Notes under the pieces: model-generated | Database searches by the model: none | What the model was told of the DNA's origin: nothing | The model's input: the letters and a program-made list of their open reading frames with translations, nothing else | NCBI GenBank assembly: GCA_016861105.1 | Contig: BOKS01000004.1 | Span: 62,001-126,000 of the forward strand | Direction of reading: 5' to 3' | Length of the DNA stretch: 64,000 bases | DNA from: Betaproteobacteria bacterium | GTDB lineage: Bacteria; Pseudomonadota; Gammaproteobacteria; Burkholderiales; Casimicrobiaceae | Translations under genes and position numbers: made by a program | In this document: positions 63,666 to 64,000 of the stretch, one piece after another | Layout: each line of letters opens with the position of its first letter | Numbering within the stretch: the stretch's first letter is position 1

Positions 63666-64000
63666 ATGACGACCCGGTACTACACGGCCACCAGCCTCGA
63701 CGGATTCATCGCGACCGAAGACGACTCGCTCGACTGGCTGTTCCCGCTCGGCGACATCGACGACACGAGCTTCCCGGCGTTCATCGCCGGCGTCGGGGCG
63801 CTGGCCATGGGATCGGCCACGTACGAGTGGATGCTGCGTCACGCGCGAACGGTCGCGGCCGAGACCGGCGCGGCCTGGCCATACGCCCAACCCGCGTGGG
63901 TCTTCACCAGCAGGACGCTGCCAGCGGTGCCGGGCGCCGATCTGCACTTCGTCCGAGGCGACGTGCGGCCGGTCCATTCGGCCATGCGCGCGGCTGCGGG
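63666..64000 (+). CDS. Dihydrofolate reductase-like (RibD C-terminal domain) protein, partial
   Basis: The first 111 codons of another DHFR-like protein, cut by the right edge. The start TTRYYTATSLDGFIATEDDS and ALAMGSATYEWML are family hallmarks. It is only distantly similar to the upstream gene (different N-terminal subtype), so the two look like separately acquired paralogues. Confidence 0.85.
   Translation, partial: MTTRYYTATSLDGFIATEDDSLDWLFPLGDIDDTSFPAFIAGVGALAMGSATYEWMLRHARTVAAETGAAWPYAQPAWVFTSRTLPAVPGADLHFVRGDVRPVHSAMRAAA

Overview
The window is GC-rich (roughly 70%) chromosomal DNA, most likely from a betaproteobacterium of the Burkholderiales type. The evidence is gene content and order: twin pilT/pilU next to yggS-proC-yggT-yggU, a ubiE / Tim44-like / ubiJ / ubiB block, pdxA near rsmA (ksgA), and many GTG starts and very short gene overlaps. 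No rRNA, tRNA, CRISPR array or prophage was seen.

Layout. 1-5.3 kb: a secreted multidomain S53 (sedolisin) peptidase that runs off the left edge, divergent from a TolB-like/TPR protein. 5.3-9.2 kb: a polyamine-type ABC importer. 9.4-13.7 kb: a conserved hypothetical protein, a PepSY protein, cytochrome b561 and a QseBC-like two-component pair. 13.7-18.3 kb: ubiquinone biosynthesis block. 18.4-20.9 kb: pilU and pilT, separated by a tandem repeat. 20.9-23.7 kb: yggS, proC, yggT and yggU, with a dispersed repeat around yggT. 24.4-28.2 kb: an IclR-type regulator divergent from a TRAP transporter. 28.2-30.6 kb: rsmA, a lipoprotein gene and pdxA.

30.6-44.8 kb is a sugar-catabolic locus: GH31 glycosidase, SMP-30-type lactonase, aldose epimerase, HpaI-type aldolase, IlvD/Edd dehydratase, LacI regulator with two operators, SDR sugar dehydrogenase, and a complete sugar ABC importer. 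Together these read as a non-phosphorylative oxidative pathway: sugar, lactone, aldonate, 2-keto-3-deoxyaldonate, then pyruvate plus an aldehyde. 45-56.3 kb holds an RND efflux pair, azlCD, a MoxR/VWA (CoxE-like) cluster, a fructosamine-kinase-like gene and a NicO-type Ni/Co transporter.

56.3-61.2 kb is decayed accessory DNA with visibly lower GC. It contains the C-terminal stub of an integron integrase, the left end of an IS110-family element, a broken VOC cassette, a small membrane-protein cassette with an attC site, a tautomerase cassette with half an attC, and a frameshifted hydrogenase-maturation protease. After an intact ABC substrate-binding gene come a SIS-domain fragment, a MarR regulator with a well-formed promoter/operator, and a broken isoprenylcysteine-methyltransferase-like gene. 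The right end has a possibly exported deaminase, a SAM methyltransferase and two dihydrofolate-reductase-like genes, the last cut by the window edge.

I found no clearly new enzymatic or defence system. The observations most worth following are the integron relic lying between a nickel transporter and a hydrogenase-protease relic, the three-copy repeat around yggT, the 81-bp and 114-bp intergenic tandem repeats, and the apparently leaderless MarR promoter.
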